In this document: positions 39,011-52,545 of the stretch, one piece after another
How positions within the stretch are numbered: the first letter of the stretch is position 1
Layout of the letters: each line of letters starts with the position of its first letter
Source: Aquila chrysaetos chrysaetos
Lineage: Eukaryota > Chordata > Aves > Accipitriformes > Accipitridae
Reading direction: 5' to 3'
Assembly (NCBI RefSeq): GCF_900496995.4
Contig: NC_044008.1
Location: 3,634,453 to 3,698,452, forward strand
DNA length: 64,000 nt
The notes under the pieces: generated by a model
Database searches by the model: none
The model's input: the letters and a program-made list of their open reading frames with translations, nothing else
Told to the model about the DNA's origin: nothing
Program-made: the position numbers and the translations under genes

Positions 39011-42000
39011 CTGAGTCTCAAATGGTTGGAGGCAGGGAGAGTACCAGGGAGGAAACACCGCAAACCCTTGCCTTGTCCTTATGCATAATGCATATGCCTA
39101 TAGCCACTTCTGGAGACAGTGAGTTGGGAGGAGCGACCTGTGGATCTGTTCTGTATTATCAGTGACAGGGGCTGAATACTGCCCCTTTACTCGGTGCAAT
39201 GCCATCTCCTGAGTGCCATGCTTCTTAGAAACTGAGTCACGCAGATTATGACTACCTGGCATGTCTAGGCAGGGCTACCTCCAGATCTAATATGTTCCCC
39301 TCCTGCTTTGAGCAGACAGGACCTCACCTGCCCAAGCACACCTGGGGAGGTGTCTGCAAGCTACCCTCGAGGCATAACACGGTCAGAGAGCAGGAAAGAC
39401 TTGCAGCAAAGTAAATATAACTGGAGAGGCTGAGGCTGGTGTCTAAGTACTGCATAACCCTGGGAGGTCTAAGAAGGGTTAGAGTCGTAGCTTTTCTTCG
39501 TTAGAGCAAGACTGTGCAAGCGTGAGTAGTGTTACATCATTTGAAACCAGAGCAAGACTTGGCTTTTCCCCACAGAAACACAGTTCGTGGATTGCAAAGT
39601 GAAGATTTGACTCTTGCAGCTCTTGCAGTTTTGTGTGTGCCTTTTGCATGGCCCCCATCTCTTCTGTATTCAGGACACAGAGCAAGCCCCAGCGTGCTTT
39701 AGATAAGGGCAGGCCCATCCATACCTTTGTGACACTGTGTTGCGATACAATGACATGCCCAATCTAACTTTCTTCAGCAACTCTGCAGGACAGAGTGCCT
39801 GAGAAATGTATTGTTCTCTGCAGCAGCCACAGGATAATTAACCCTGTCATTTGTGGTTATATGGAGTGCTTTGTTACACCAGCCTGAGGCTCTGGGCTTT
39901 GGTATTGCTTCTTTTTGGTCATTTCCTCCCAGATCCCTCTATCTGCTAGGAAACAAGGTGATAAATTACTCTCTGCTAACCACTCTCTGCATTTCTGCAG
40001 CACCTTGTGAAAAAGTTATCACTAGAGGAGCTGCAGACGATGCTGAACTTCAGTTAGGCCTCAAATTAGTTGTGCGGGGTGACATTTTCCAATCATGCAA
40101 CATTAGCATCCTCCCTAATTATGAAAATGTAAAGCTAGCTTCTGTTTCATATAAATTAGGCTTGTTCTCTCAGTATCTAAAACACAACAGCACGCACACA
40201 GCGCAATTTCAACTGGTTCTTCTCTTCCCATTTTGCTCAGGAACAGTCACAACCACAGTAACCTCCCTTTCCCTAAAGGTCAGATGTGGTGGGAGCATGT
40301 CTGATCACACTGGGCAGGGAAAGGGAAATGAGCAAGAAAGTGCAAAAAGACACTGAAGAAATAGAGCTTTTTTAGCCCATTTGGGCTGGTGGGCACAGCC
40401 TTAGACATTCTCACACCATCCAGCATCTTTCTCCAAGGAGGAGGGAGAAGGAGCAGGAGGAAACATCCCCTCCTGTCCTTCCTCCCACTGAGCTTTTCCA
40501 CCTCTGGTTTACTCAGCCCACTTGTCCAACCCCGAGAGAGGTATTGGAGCCTCCCTTCCATCATCACAGGGTTGGCATACCCATAACGAAGTAAGATTGC
40601 AGGAATATTATGACATACCTAGCTGTATATTTTCGTAACATATCCAGGCAGCAGGGCATACAGGTAGAAGGATATAAGCAAAAAAGAGGGGACAAGACAA
40701 ACAAGCTTTCCTATCAGAGAACAGTTTCTGTAAGCATCACAATTACTCAAGAAAAGAAAAAAAAGTTGGATATTTTTTGTACAGTCAGAAGAATAAGAAG
40801 AAATGTCCTTCCTGGAACCTTTCCACAATGCTTCGGGAATGTGTCTCTCTATTTAAGAGATACCACTTAGAGATGCCTCATTATAGTCTACTGCTGGAAA
40901 AGGGATCAGGAACTACCTGGCTCTTGCCAGACAAGTTTTGCAGCTCTGCTGTGTGTTTTGTGGAGACCAGCAGACATTGCATGTTGAAGGCAAGTGACAC
41001 GTCTCCTTTGTGTCTGTCTTAAAGCAGGGTCTGAGCCACAGATCCACCCCTTCAACCCTCCACAGCTCTCAGGCTATTCTGTGTCACTAAAAATAATGGG
41101 GCCTCTACGAACAGCCTGGAAACAGATGGGTTTTCATCCTGGCTGAGTTTGTGTTATTGAATTAGTAGGTTCAAGCAATGCTAAAGATGCCTGAAAAACA
41201 AGGCATCTAATTATTGCATCTCTGCATCAGAAGTAACAGGGAGCTGCAGAAAGCAGCTGACAAGCAGCTAAATAATAGACTAAGAAGCAGGATGGCTGGA
41301 ATCTGTCACAGAGCTAATGAAGGTCAGGATAAGACACCTGCATATTTTAAAGAATGAGATGTGTGCATCTGAAAATGCCCAGATGTGACATTTAAAGACA
41401 GAGTTCATAAACTGAGTACAACCACTGCTAAGAAGTGGAGCCTGGGAGTGCACAGGATATATGGGTAAAAGAATTAAAAGCAATTAAAGAACTGAAAGTA
41501 GAGAAGGCTTGGGGTCACTGGAGAAACTGGAGGACCAGTAGCCTCTGGAGTGCCAAGAATAGTGCAAGGGAGAAACCAAATCTGCTTTGTAGTAGCCCCC
41601 ACAATGTGGTTGACATTTCCCAAAAACTGGAGAAAGACAGACTGCACTCAGCTTGCTATCTATGGAAAGGGGGAACGGCTGAAATGAGAGAAGGAGATTT
41701 GCAGTATACTTTTCTATAGAGTAACCTAATTCACCATGAGCACACTGCAGAGACACTTAAATAGGGCAAGGGAAAGCACTGTGTAAGCAAACTCACTGCA
41801 AAGCCCAGGGAACAAAATAGCGGAAAGCACAGTCAGGGCTACACAAAGAACAGGCTGCAAACAGCAGCTCCCCTGCTTTCAGCTGCAGTTTTCATTTGAA
41901 GGCTCATTTATTGCTGCAAAAGCAAAAAAAAAAATCAAGCTAATTTGGTTCAGTAATCAATTGAAAGCAAAGCCTTTACTTTAGGAGCCCATGAAGTTAA

Positions 42001-43365
42001 AAGGGTAATGTCCTTCCCAAAAATACCTGTGTAAGTACTAGAAAGGGTATTGGGCAAACCCTGTGGTCCTTCTGGTTTTGCTGGGCAATGAAAGTCCAAG
42101 TTGTGTGCTGTTCCCAGCACAGGCCACAGCTCTCAGTGCTCTTTCTCAATCCCATGTGCTATGTATAAGCAAAAACCTAACAATAATACAATAATGCAAT
42201 AATTAAGCAAAAAATGGTAGCGGGGAAGGGGGAAGATTTGCTCCCCTCAGACAGCAGGATGTTTCCTCTGCCTGTTCTTTTCCCATGCTCTGAAATAATC
42301 CGATTTTTATCTGCCACAGTTCTTTTTTTTTTTTTTTGCCAATCAATTCAATTGCAGCAGCAAGCCGACAAGCATTTTGAATAATGAGTTTGTTTTCAGG
42401 GTCGAAGGGTTTTGCTTGCTCATCCTGGCTTTGGAAAGAGCTGCCTTTGTGTTAGCAATGCCAAAAGGGAGCCAGAGCTGCAAAGCACACTAGGAAGGAT
42501 CAATACTTTAAATGCATTAACACTGGTGAGTTGCAAATGAAGTTAGCGGCTGCTGAGCATCACTGATTTCACAGTAAGTCTCAGTTCAGTTGGTTAATTT
42601 CTCTGAAGGATCAATGCCACAGCTGATGGTTACTGAAGTTTCTTCCTTCACCAAGCACAAGGGGGTTTTGAAACGAACTCTACAGGGGATCACAAACCAA
42701 CTCGTCCGTGTAAATAAGAGGAGCATGGGTGTGTAATTCTCTTAATCTGTCAAGACTAGCACAGCAAAGACATGAATCATAAAAGCTGAACTAAACCAGC
42801 TTCAAATTTTGGATCCAAATTTCACAGTTCCTCCTGTTATATGGGGTCAATCAAAACCGCCAGATCCAACCTCACCCTAGCTTTCAAGGAAATTGGACTT
42901 GAAAGCCATGACTTCTACACAAGCAGAATGCAAATTTTGTATAACGTGGGCAACTCTTGCAATATTGGCTCTTTCAGGATGTAAAACTTTCCAGGCAATT
43001 TTATAGAGATCCTGTAAACTGCTGTCTTTATACACATCGGTCTTTTTTTTTTTTTCACTGGGTTTGAAGTCAAGTTGCCCTTACAGAAGCAAGATGTCTG
43101 TAGGCAGAGCATATGACTCCCACTCCAAGCAAGATAGAAAGGGGATAGATACATGGGTGGAGGAATACAGGCAATGGTCTAAGAGGAGACGGAGGAATGT
43201 ATGTTGGGAGAAGGAGGGAGAGACCCAAGGACTGGAGGGAAGGAAGAGGCAATGGTGCAGCTGAAGTGGAGAAACTTTGGAAAGACGGCAACTTGGGGAA
43301 GCATCAGTGGGGAAAATGGAGAACAGAAGAATTCAACCCATGTAAGAATATTTATGGACATATAT
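39011..43365. other. Non-coding DNA, no gene recognised
   Basis: Contains T-tracts near 42322-42338 and 43046-43057. A 167-codon frame at 39853-40356 (plus) lacks recognisable motifs. Confidence 0.5.
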
Positions 43366-43961
43366 CATGGTTTAACCCCAGCCGGCAACTCAGCCCCACC
43401 CAGCCGCTTGCTCACTCCCCCCACTTCAGGATGGGGGAGGGAATCAGAAGGGTAAAAGTGAGAAAACTCATGGGTTGAGATAACGACAGTTTAATAGGTA
43501 AAGCAAAAGCCGAGTGTGCAAGCAAAGCAAAATGAGGAATTCATTCACCGCTTCCCATGGGCAGGCAGGTGTTCAGCCATCTCCAGAAAAGCAGGGCTTC
43601 ATCACGCCTGACGGTGACTTGGGAAGACAAATGCCACCACTTCGAACATTGCCTCTTCCTCCTTCTTCTTCCCCCCAGCTCTATACGCTGAGCATGACGT
43701 CCCATGGTCTGGGATATCCCTTGGGTCAGCTGGGATCAGCTGTTCCGGCTGTGTCCCTTCCCAACTCCTTGTGCCCCCCCAGCCTCCTCGCTGGTGGGGT
43801 GAGGGGAGAAGCAGAAAAGCCCTGGGCTCTGGGTAAGCACTGCTCAGCAGGAACGAAAACATCCCTGGGTTATCAACACTGTTTCCAGCGCAAACCCAAA
43901 ACACAGCCCCGTACTAGCTACTGTGACGAAAACAAACTCTATCCCAGCCAAAACCAGTACA
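43366..43961 (-). mobile_element. Solo LTR of an avian endogenous retrovirus
   Basis: On the minus strand it starts TGTACTGGTTTTGGCTGGGA at 43961 and ends in GGCTGGGGTTAAACCATGA near 43366. These are the characteristic termini of a common avian LTR family, related at its 3' terminus to the LTR at 1622-2585 but without that element's tandem array. An ATTAAA lies on the minus strand near 43490. No internal retroviral sequence flanks it. The exact outer boundary, and so the target duplication, is uncertain; GGACAT before and GGATAT after could be its remnants. Confidence 0.85.
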
Positions 43962-46900
43962 GGATATTAGCAAAATAAACTCACCAGTCAAGGCTCAAAG
44001 AACCCAGGAACTCAGTGTGATGAATTGCATTTTGAGCTATGTGATAATTAAGCTAGTCCCAACTTTCTGAAGGAGGGTCTAACTCCTGTACTCCCAGTTT
44101 AGCCATGAGGGCTCCATCGTAGCTCTGTATTTAACATGGATTTGGGTCTCAGTCATTTAAAGGACAGGAATGCTTAGCACAGGATTCCAGCTGAATTTCA
44201 GACCCTAAAAACACAAGTCTGCAACCAGCTTACCTCCCCTGTTAGGTACCTGAAGAACTTTTCTTCTTAGCTTTCAGGCACAAACAGAAGCACATCCACC
44301 TGGGAACAGAGCAATGGAAACATTCATCCAAAGCAGACATAGGCACAAGGCCTTGTCATTGTTCTGATTATATTTTTTAATTTTTTTTGTTAATTGTCAC
44401 AACTTCAAGCAGACAAAGTTTGTAGCTTTACCTGGAGGCAATTACTATCTTGCAGCACCCTTCATACCGCTACCCTGTCACAGGAAATACCTTTGCTTTT
44501 TTATCGTTGATTATTTCCAGCTCCAAAGGATACAAAGTTATGGGGCAGACTCATTCCAAAACCCCACAGATTTAATTAATAACTGAGTTTTCCAAGTTTT
44601 AGCCTGCTGGAAATGGTATTGCAAAGCCTTTTCTTCCCCACTTCATGAAGGCTTGAAACATACTTGCTTCCTTTTTCAAACAGAAGACAAGAATCACGAG
44701 TAATCTTGTGATCCTTGTAAAGGTGGTGCATCTTTAAATAGAGTTGCTTGATGTACTTGAAATTTCTTGACTAAAACAAAAAGCAAAAAAATAGACACTT
44801 TTTCATGCATATTTTCACCCCCCAAAAAAACCATCTTGTATTTTGGGGTAGGTGGCCTTAGCTTAAAAAAAAGTATAATGAGAAGTGATAAAATTGGAGA
44901 GCTGTCAACACTGTACGTTCTTGCTATACGTTAAAAATCACTTAGAAAGGAGAAGGGACTAAGGCTGTTTTCATGTATGAACAGAACAGGTGGGAAATTT
45001 ACAAATTGCTGACAACATTTTCAAATTTTGACAAAAAAAAAAAAAAAGAGCAGTAGAAAACTGTTGTCCCCCCAGAAGTTCGCATTTGCCCTTCCCTTCT
45101 TTTTGTCTCCAAAAACTAGAGATTATGTGCTACATTATTGTCCTCTCACACTGATATTAGAAGATTTTCTGTCTGAAAGGGAAAATGCATTGTAACTACC
45201 ATCAGCATCAGTGGTACTAAAGCCTTCACCTCAAGTTTTACTGAGCTGTAAGCATAAGGAGTCCTATTCATGTTGTATGGGATCACCCATGGCTCAGCTA
45301 CATCTCCATGTATACAGGAGAACAGGGAGGGAAGCCTTCAGGGAAAGGTGTCCTTTGAGGGAACATGGCCCAGAATTTTTAGAATAATAAAAATAAGAAG
45401 ACTTCCTGGTCAAGGACAAGTCAAGGGATTTGACGACAAAAGAGCTATAAGAATTGCCAAGCCCCTGGTCCATCCGTTACACTGGGTTGTTTTGCAAATC
45501 ATGTCTCCCTGAGAGACACCGTTGGCTGGACATCTCCATCTATGTGACGGGAGGACTTTGGAGTTGACGCTCATGAAACAGTTTTCCCAGAGAATAAAAT
45601 TATTCCTAAAGCTCATTAGCTGGAAAGTTGGCTGGCACTCTGAGGATGGAGACTGGGTCAGGTTGTCTAATCTCTTTTCTGGATGGCCTTGTTCCCCACA
45701 GAGATGCACAAGGCTTTGGAGAAACCCACAGAGGTTCAGGTCTCCATGCTGATAACTCCTGGAAACAACAGTCACAGACTAATTGTGTGGGGACATGTTT
45801 CCTTTCATCAGCTTGGAGTTTAGCACCTGGACACCTTTCACTTTTATATTCTTTCTGCAATTGATGCAGGAGAATTAAAAGAAGCAGGTTTGCACTAGCA
45901 TCAGTTGCAAGAAGCAAGCATGCAGGTGGTTAGAAGATAAGCACTGCAGGATTTGAAAGGCTTTTAGATAGCTTAACACTTGCTTAACCAGCTGTTAATT
46001 AAACAAAGCATGCATATTTTTTCCAAAAGTACCTCCAGTGCCCCCTAATGCTCTTCCTAACTATTGGTACAAGTCTGAGTTAGGGAACAGGGTTTTTTCA
46101 AAGTCCCCAGCATCAACTGCTTGATCCTCTGAGGTGTTCCAGCCAAGTTCTCAACCTTGTCTGACCCCTCTTAATTAATGGTATCCAACAATATCATTGG
46201 GAAAGGTGGTTGGGGGATTTTTCTTCAAGAAAAGATCCATCAGTTATTTTTTGAGAGGAAACCAGGCAGTCTTAATTTCTCTGGGGTAATTATTGCAGAC
46301 AGGCTGAGGCAAAGAAGTTGAAGTACATTTATTTCATCACAGGAACAATGCTAATTCAAAAGCCTATTAAAAATGACAGAGACAGGAGTAGTTCAGCCTC
46401 CTTCATCCTTCACAGCTTTACACTTTCTTAAATTCTTTCCCATGGGTGTTGTAGCTTCTTGCTGAACTAGGTAGCGTTTTGTATCAACCCAGTCTGACCA
46501 GTGCTGAAAAGTCATCCTCCACTCATTTCCCAGGCCATCAGCAAGTGAACAGCTGACCAGCTATTTTCTGTTACATGATGCCTTCCACGCTCCCACCAGA
46601 GCCTCCCTCTAACTTTGTTTAAACACCTGCTGCAATGAAGTAGTGCCACAAAGTTAAGAGATTTAACTATTACAGATTTTAATTTCTTGAATGTTCAGAA
46701 CATATTGGACAGCTCTTTCTCAACTTCCCTGTCAAGAACAGCACTCCACCTGGGTTAGGAGTCCTCAACATGCAATGTATTAATGCTTGTAAGTAAAACC
46801 CACTGATTCTAGCTAGGATCAGTGCCTGACAGAGAAACTAAATAGACCTCTTCAGCGACTGGATGGCTTTTTATTTCAGTGGTATTGATCTAGTGAAGCT

Positions 46901-49900
46901 GAAGTGTTATTTTGGCCATATTTCTGCTTGCAAGAATCTTTGATACCATGCAAAATTACTCAGCAGACAGGCTGTGAATTACAGTCTATAGCCATTAGCA
47001 GACTCCAATGTTAAAAAAGATTTGGTTTAACCCTCTAAAAACGGCACATGTGGTCTTGATTCTATTCATATCAATCTAAATCAGGAGAAATGACACTCTT
47101 TGTAGAATTTGTTTCTTCATAACTGAGAATGACTAGAATCATGCCTCCAACAATAACTGCATGTCATCCAGGATGGGCTTATAAATGTCAGTTCAATGTA
47201 CTGGGACCTGCAGTCTGCACCTGTGTGTAGAGAATTTTGGCTTACTGTTACAGCAAACACAGGACAATTGTTAGAATACACAGTTTGGACAGAAGCAATA
47301 TAGATTTTTATTTCCTCCCCAGTTCCAGGCACTGAAAAAAGCATGATACCATACAGTGGATGCTCATTCCTATATGAAATGAATTATTTACAAATTGAGT
47401 TCTTTGATCCCTATTACCAATAGATGTGAGCACTTCATACCCTCCCATATCTCCAAACTCCCAGCATCCCCACTAACAGATAATGTTGAACAAGGCTATG
47501 CATTCACCTGCCAGGAGTGGCACATGTTACCACAAAATCAAAGTTGGCATAGGTGTTAAATCACCATTCAAAGCCAAGAAGTTCTTTGACTTCTTCAATC
47601 CTTCATCGTGTTTTTAATATGGACCGTCCTAAACTCACTGCCATCTTTCACATCTTTGTAATATTTTTTAATATTCATAGTAGCTCTCATCCCTATGATG
47701 ATGTCCTCACATTCAGACCATCTATAGAAAACATATGTTACCTTCAGAAGCTTGTTTATGGGTAAAGAGGAACAACACCTTGCATATATAAGTAAAGCCA
47801 AAAATTTATTGTTAGTGTAACTGAAATGTTAAGAATGCAATCATTATTAGTGCAGAGCTAATTGTTACAGGAAAAAAAGAAACGTTAATGCAGTTTAAAT
47901 TGTTGTTCAAGCACTTCTGGGTTTCTGCCATTTTCCCAGTGTTCTGCTCACCCTTCCATGGCTCCTATGGCTTGGTGGTTTCAGTCTGCTTGTGGTGGGG
48001 TGTTACAGCATCTAGAGTCCTTCACCGGGAGAAATACAGTGTTCATGTTGATGGTTTCTTCTTCTTCCCTCTAGGATCTGTTTGGGATCATTTTTATATA
48101 TTTGCTAACAGACTTTTACACCTCTGCATTTTCTTCACTGGTCCTGTGTCTCTGCATCTGGATGCCTCTGCTATCGTACCAAGCCTGTATTGCTCTACAC
48201 TTCATTATCGTTTCAGACTTGTAAACATCTCATTTTACATAGAGCAACTGCCTGTTATTGTTATCTATATAAAGGTATGACTGTGCCATGCAAAGATAAA
48301 CAGAAATAAAACAAATTATCCATAGACACCTGGTCAATTAGACAAATTTCTGTTGCAGCTAAACCAAGTAAAACAAAGCTACGGACAGGTCAAGAGAAGT
48401 TCAGACAGCATCTGCCTGTGAATCCTCAGTCCTGAGGATTTGCAGACTCAGTAGAGTTTATGGTCTGTTGTGAGCAATGGCAATACCATATTACAGGGCT
48501 GCATGTTCTTCCTTTGGTCCGTCCACCTCCTGTTAATGCTACTATTCGGTGGGGGAGAGCAGGGGGTGCTCAATTTCTGGTCTTACATTAGGAGCCTTTT
48601 CCTGTAGGATCTCAGCACAGTCAATGGAGAGAAGCAGCATCCAAGAGAGACCTGGGCAATCAGAGCCCCCAGAGGTGTCGTACTGGCTCCGGCTGATACC
48701 TGGAGTAAAGCACTGGGAATGCCATCTTCGCTGTGCGGGAAACACGTGGGGAAATTCCCAGCTCTACAGCCGGTCTCTTGTTCAACCAATGCAACTAACT
48801 GCTTTCCGCCCTGGGGTGCTGCTCTACCCATTTCACAGCAAAACGATGTGAGAAAGCCTTTCTGATGGTGGAAGCCTGAGCCATCTCCTTGCCAGGGCCT
48901 CTACTCAGTATCTCCCCATGCTACTGCCCATCTCTCATCTAAACACTTATCCACCTCCCTTCCTACCACAGCTGTCAGTGGGCCCTAGTGTGGGAAGGTC
49001 CTGCCTGGCTGAGAGGGGAAAAGTTGGTTCAATGCTGTGATGCCTAGAAGGCCACATACGCTGGAGGCTGGGAAATGAGGGAGAGAAGTAGTTACAATTT
49101 AGAAATGAGAGGGCTTGAGACAACGTGGATGGATAGCAACCTCCTAGTATCTTCCAAACAGCAACGTGGCAGAAGGGAGGGAATTAATCTGAGGCACGAG
49201 CACGGCAAGAACCCGTAACCTGGAGCAAGGGATGGATAAACTGATGCTGCAAAGGAAGAGAAGGCCGGGGAAAGAGGAGGGATAGACAGAGCTGGAGGGT
49301 TAACGCAAACACCTGCAAAAGAAACGGGAGCACTGCAGCCCAGGAGGGCGAGTGGGAAGGTGGTGGGTTTGGCTCTGTTGTCTGGTTGTCACTTGGACTC
49401 ACATGCTGCCAGATAAGAGATGAGCCGTTTGGGTTAGATGTAGTGTCAAAAAGGGGCCAAGGGAGAGGAAAACCTTAATTTCACGAAGCCTCAACTTCAT
49501 TTACTCTTTGTTCCATTCTCACTGTAGCAAAGTGCTGCAGGAGTTCAGCTGGATGAAGAAGAAGAGGAAACACAGCAAATGTCAGGCAAATCTGGCCTCC
49601 AGGATGGGGTAACACTACACTGCTCTCTTTAAAGGAGGGAGGACAAGAAGAAGGCATAAAGGTAGGAAGTCCCACAGAAACCTTCAGGACTGGTTCAATC
49701 CCTGGAAAAAAGCAAGTCCAGTGGCCTCGTTAAACAGGGCCATGCTGTGGGGTGGCAAAACCTTTATAAAAAGCAGCAGTTCCTTTCCCACACTTGTGAA
49801 CAGGGGCAATGGCATTGACCTTCCTTTGGAAAAGCACACAGGGATTTAAGGACAGAAAGTGCTGCTTCAGCACTGTTATTTTTATTCAGAGGGAGTGCTT

Positions 49901-52429
49901 CAGAGGAAGAAGATTTTTTAGTACTTTTTAATATTTTTTTTACAGCTGTTCATCCAAGTCCACTAAGGGAATTCGTCTCTTGTCCTTTCTGGGCTGTGTA
50001 AAGCAGCACGTCATATCTGTCCCTGTGTCGCACGTGACAGTGCTTTTGATTTGTGTGAGAACCTACCTAAGAAGTGGGGTAATAAATTAGAAAATGTCCA
50101 GCAGACGATGTAGGCTTTCAGGATGGTGCCATGTTGCTTTCCTCTCTTTGAAGGGAGGAGGAGTTCCTTAAAAGTGTTTAGAGGAAGGAGCTGCTCAGCT
50201 GGCCCTCGGCAAGGTCATCCCTGAGTCCTGGCCACTTTTCATCTGGAGATTTCTTGGTTCTGCCCTTCCTGCCAGGGGACAGGGACCAAAACCGAGGGAC
50301 TGAGACATCACAGGAGAGGTTGCTCCCTTTGAGTTTCCAGCCCCATTTTGCTGATTCAGAGATATGAATATTTTGTTTGGATAATTAGCTGCAGCTTTTA
50401 TCTGAACTGAGCCTCAGGCACTCCAGAATTTTTCCCGTTGCTGGCTCCTATGCTCCTACCACAGAGTCATGGGATTTATTTCTCCTGTGGCCTGTTACAA
50501 ATTCAGATCAGATAGCTGGGCTTTTTCCTGAACTGACCTGAGTTCAGCATGATTTTGCCTCCTCCCTAGAGCCAGGTGGCTCAGGAAAGCATCACAGGTA
50601 GAGACCGCTCAGGCTAAATATGCAGAGGCCATTCTGCAGAGACCAGAAAAGCAATCCACCCCTTTAGCCTACGACTGCTTTCTCCTCCCCACCTTAGGTG
50701 ATATCCAAAGCCTGGATTGCTCTTTAAAACATTTAACTGGGGGAAACCATTTGTTTCCATCCATCTGTTTACAGACAGAAGTGAATATTTTTTAAGACTA
50801 GAGAAAGCAGCACATTTTGCCCTGCAGCAGCTACGGCGTGCTTTACATTAGAGAGAGATTGATAACTTTATAGCACAGCACTCCCAGCCCATCTCTGAAA
50901 CACTAAATACCCACTCACTCCAGAGCCAGTCCCTCTGCATGCTTCCTACATAACAAGGGAAGATTTACAAAACTGGGGATGGCAAAGTAATACTTCTGGC
51001 TATAGCCAGAGCAGGGTTTGCCTTCTTTCCCTTGTAGGAGAGTGGAAGAGGTGGGTCATGGAGGTTGACTGGGGGATGCATAAAAGGTCATCAGGTTTTG
51101 GGGTGATTCTGGTAACAGTGAGGATGACCTTTGGGGGTATGCCTTAATCCATTCAGACAGTCCTGAAATCTCAGGTCCTATCTGAGCATACAATCCCTCT
51201 AGCTGGAATCAAGAACGCTCCTCCAGTTTCACCCCACTACAAGAGGATGTGTGCCCAGCCCTTGGGCCAGAAGAGGAGCACCTTGGGGCAGGATTTGGGC
51301 TGCCAGGCAATTTTATCCTCCTCTTGCACTAGGGTGTTGCTTTGTCAACAAACTGAAATGCGTTAAGGAGGTTGCTAGAAGTACGAGTCCAAGGGGAAGG
51401 GGAGGACAGGGTGAAACGATGACTGTTAAGCTCCTATTGGTCTGAGCAGGAGCTAAAATGCTCTGCAAAACATGCAGGTTTGGAGAATTCCTGAGAAAAG
51501 AGAGGAGATGCAATTCTAGACTGGAAGCCTCTCAGCATGAGAATGAGCACTGCTAGGACTGTCCACATACTTGTAGAGAGTAAATGGGTGGCCGAGGAGA
51601 AAGCTGGAGGGATCTTGGTGTGTAGAGCTGGTAATTCTAACCCCTTCTGTGGCATTTGGGTTCAGAGCATCTCTACACCAGGGGTTCTGTACCACACCTC
51701 CAATACTGCAGTGTTACCAAGGGGTGGGGAGGAGGGGGAAGAGAGAGAAAATGGAGAGAGAAACACTGCTACTAGAGCTGGCATTTTAATATTGAATGGT
51801 TGTGAAATCTAATAAGAGCTACAAGGGAGGTTGATGTATTTTTTCCTCATGCTACGATGAAATTGGGATTCAATAAGTAAATGTGACAGAATATGCAATT
51901 TCCCATAGATTTCATGCAGCAGGGCGCTTCCTGCATAATAACCTTAAACTAGTACTTTTTTCCTTACCCTGGCTAAGATCTCTTGCCTCCATCTTATCTG
52001 AATAATAGTTCATCCCCATAAAGTGCAGCCTGCCACTTTAGCTGCACCTTATCACTGCCTGATGGTACATGGCAAAAAAAAGTAAATATTTTTTCCCCCT
52101 TTTTCCCCCATCAATGATATTTTCCTGCTTCTTCCTGTAAGAAATAAGCCTGAACTGTGAATGCATGGGGGAAGAGTAATTCTTAGTCATTCTTAGTTGG
52201 CTGAGGTCTCTTTTATGGTGCTTAGGTGTAAAAGGCCTTTGAAATGTGTTTCATTAAGACTTCTTGGAGATGCCTTTTGCTTTTGAGGTCATATTGACCA
52301 TTGTAGAGATGATGGGAAAACTGCAGCAAACCTGCTCCCATCCCCTGGGAAGAACCCCTCACTTAGATGTGTTTTTCAAAGTGGCATCACGTGTTGGACA
52401 TAAGCTCATGACCTTGATCCACACTGTCT
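43962..52429. other. Non-coding DNA, no gene recognised
   Basis: There are A/T tracts (for example about 45033-45047) and only short, featureless frames. A 130-codon hydrophobic frame at 47888-48280 looks like translation of T-rich DNA. Confidence 0.5.
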
Positions 52430-52545
52430 AACTTTGGAGTTGGATCTAATTTTGAGGCTGGCCTTGCTTTGAATGGGGTGGTTGGACCAGATGACTTTCA
52501 GAGTTCACTTGCCACCTCAATTATTTTATGGCTTTGTGCATAGTT
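52430..52545 (+). mobile_element. CR1 LINE 3' tip
   Basis: 'ggggtggttggaccagatga' (52478), followed by 'ctttcagagttcacttgcca' and 'cctcaattattttatgg', is the CR1 3' end in plus orientation. Short and diverged. Confidence 0.8.

Noticed and set aside
47888..48280. 130-codon hydrophobic frame resembling a membrane protein
   Set aside because: The hydrophobicity follows from T-rich DNA. There is no conserved pattern of segments or splice context.
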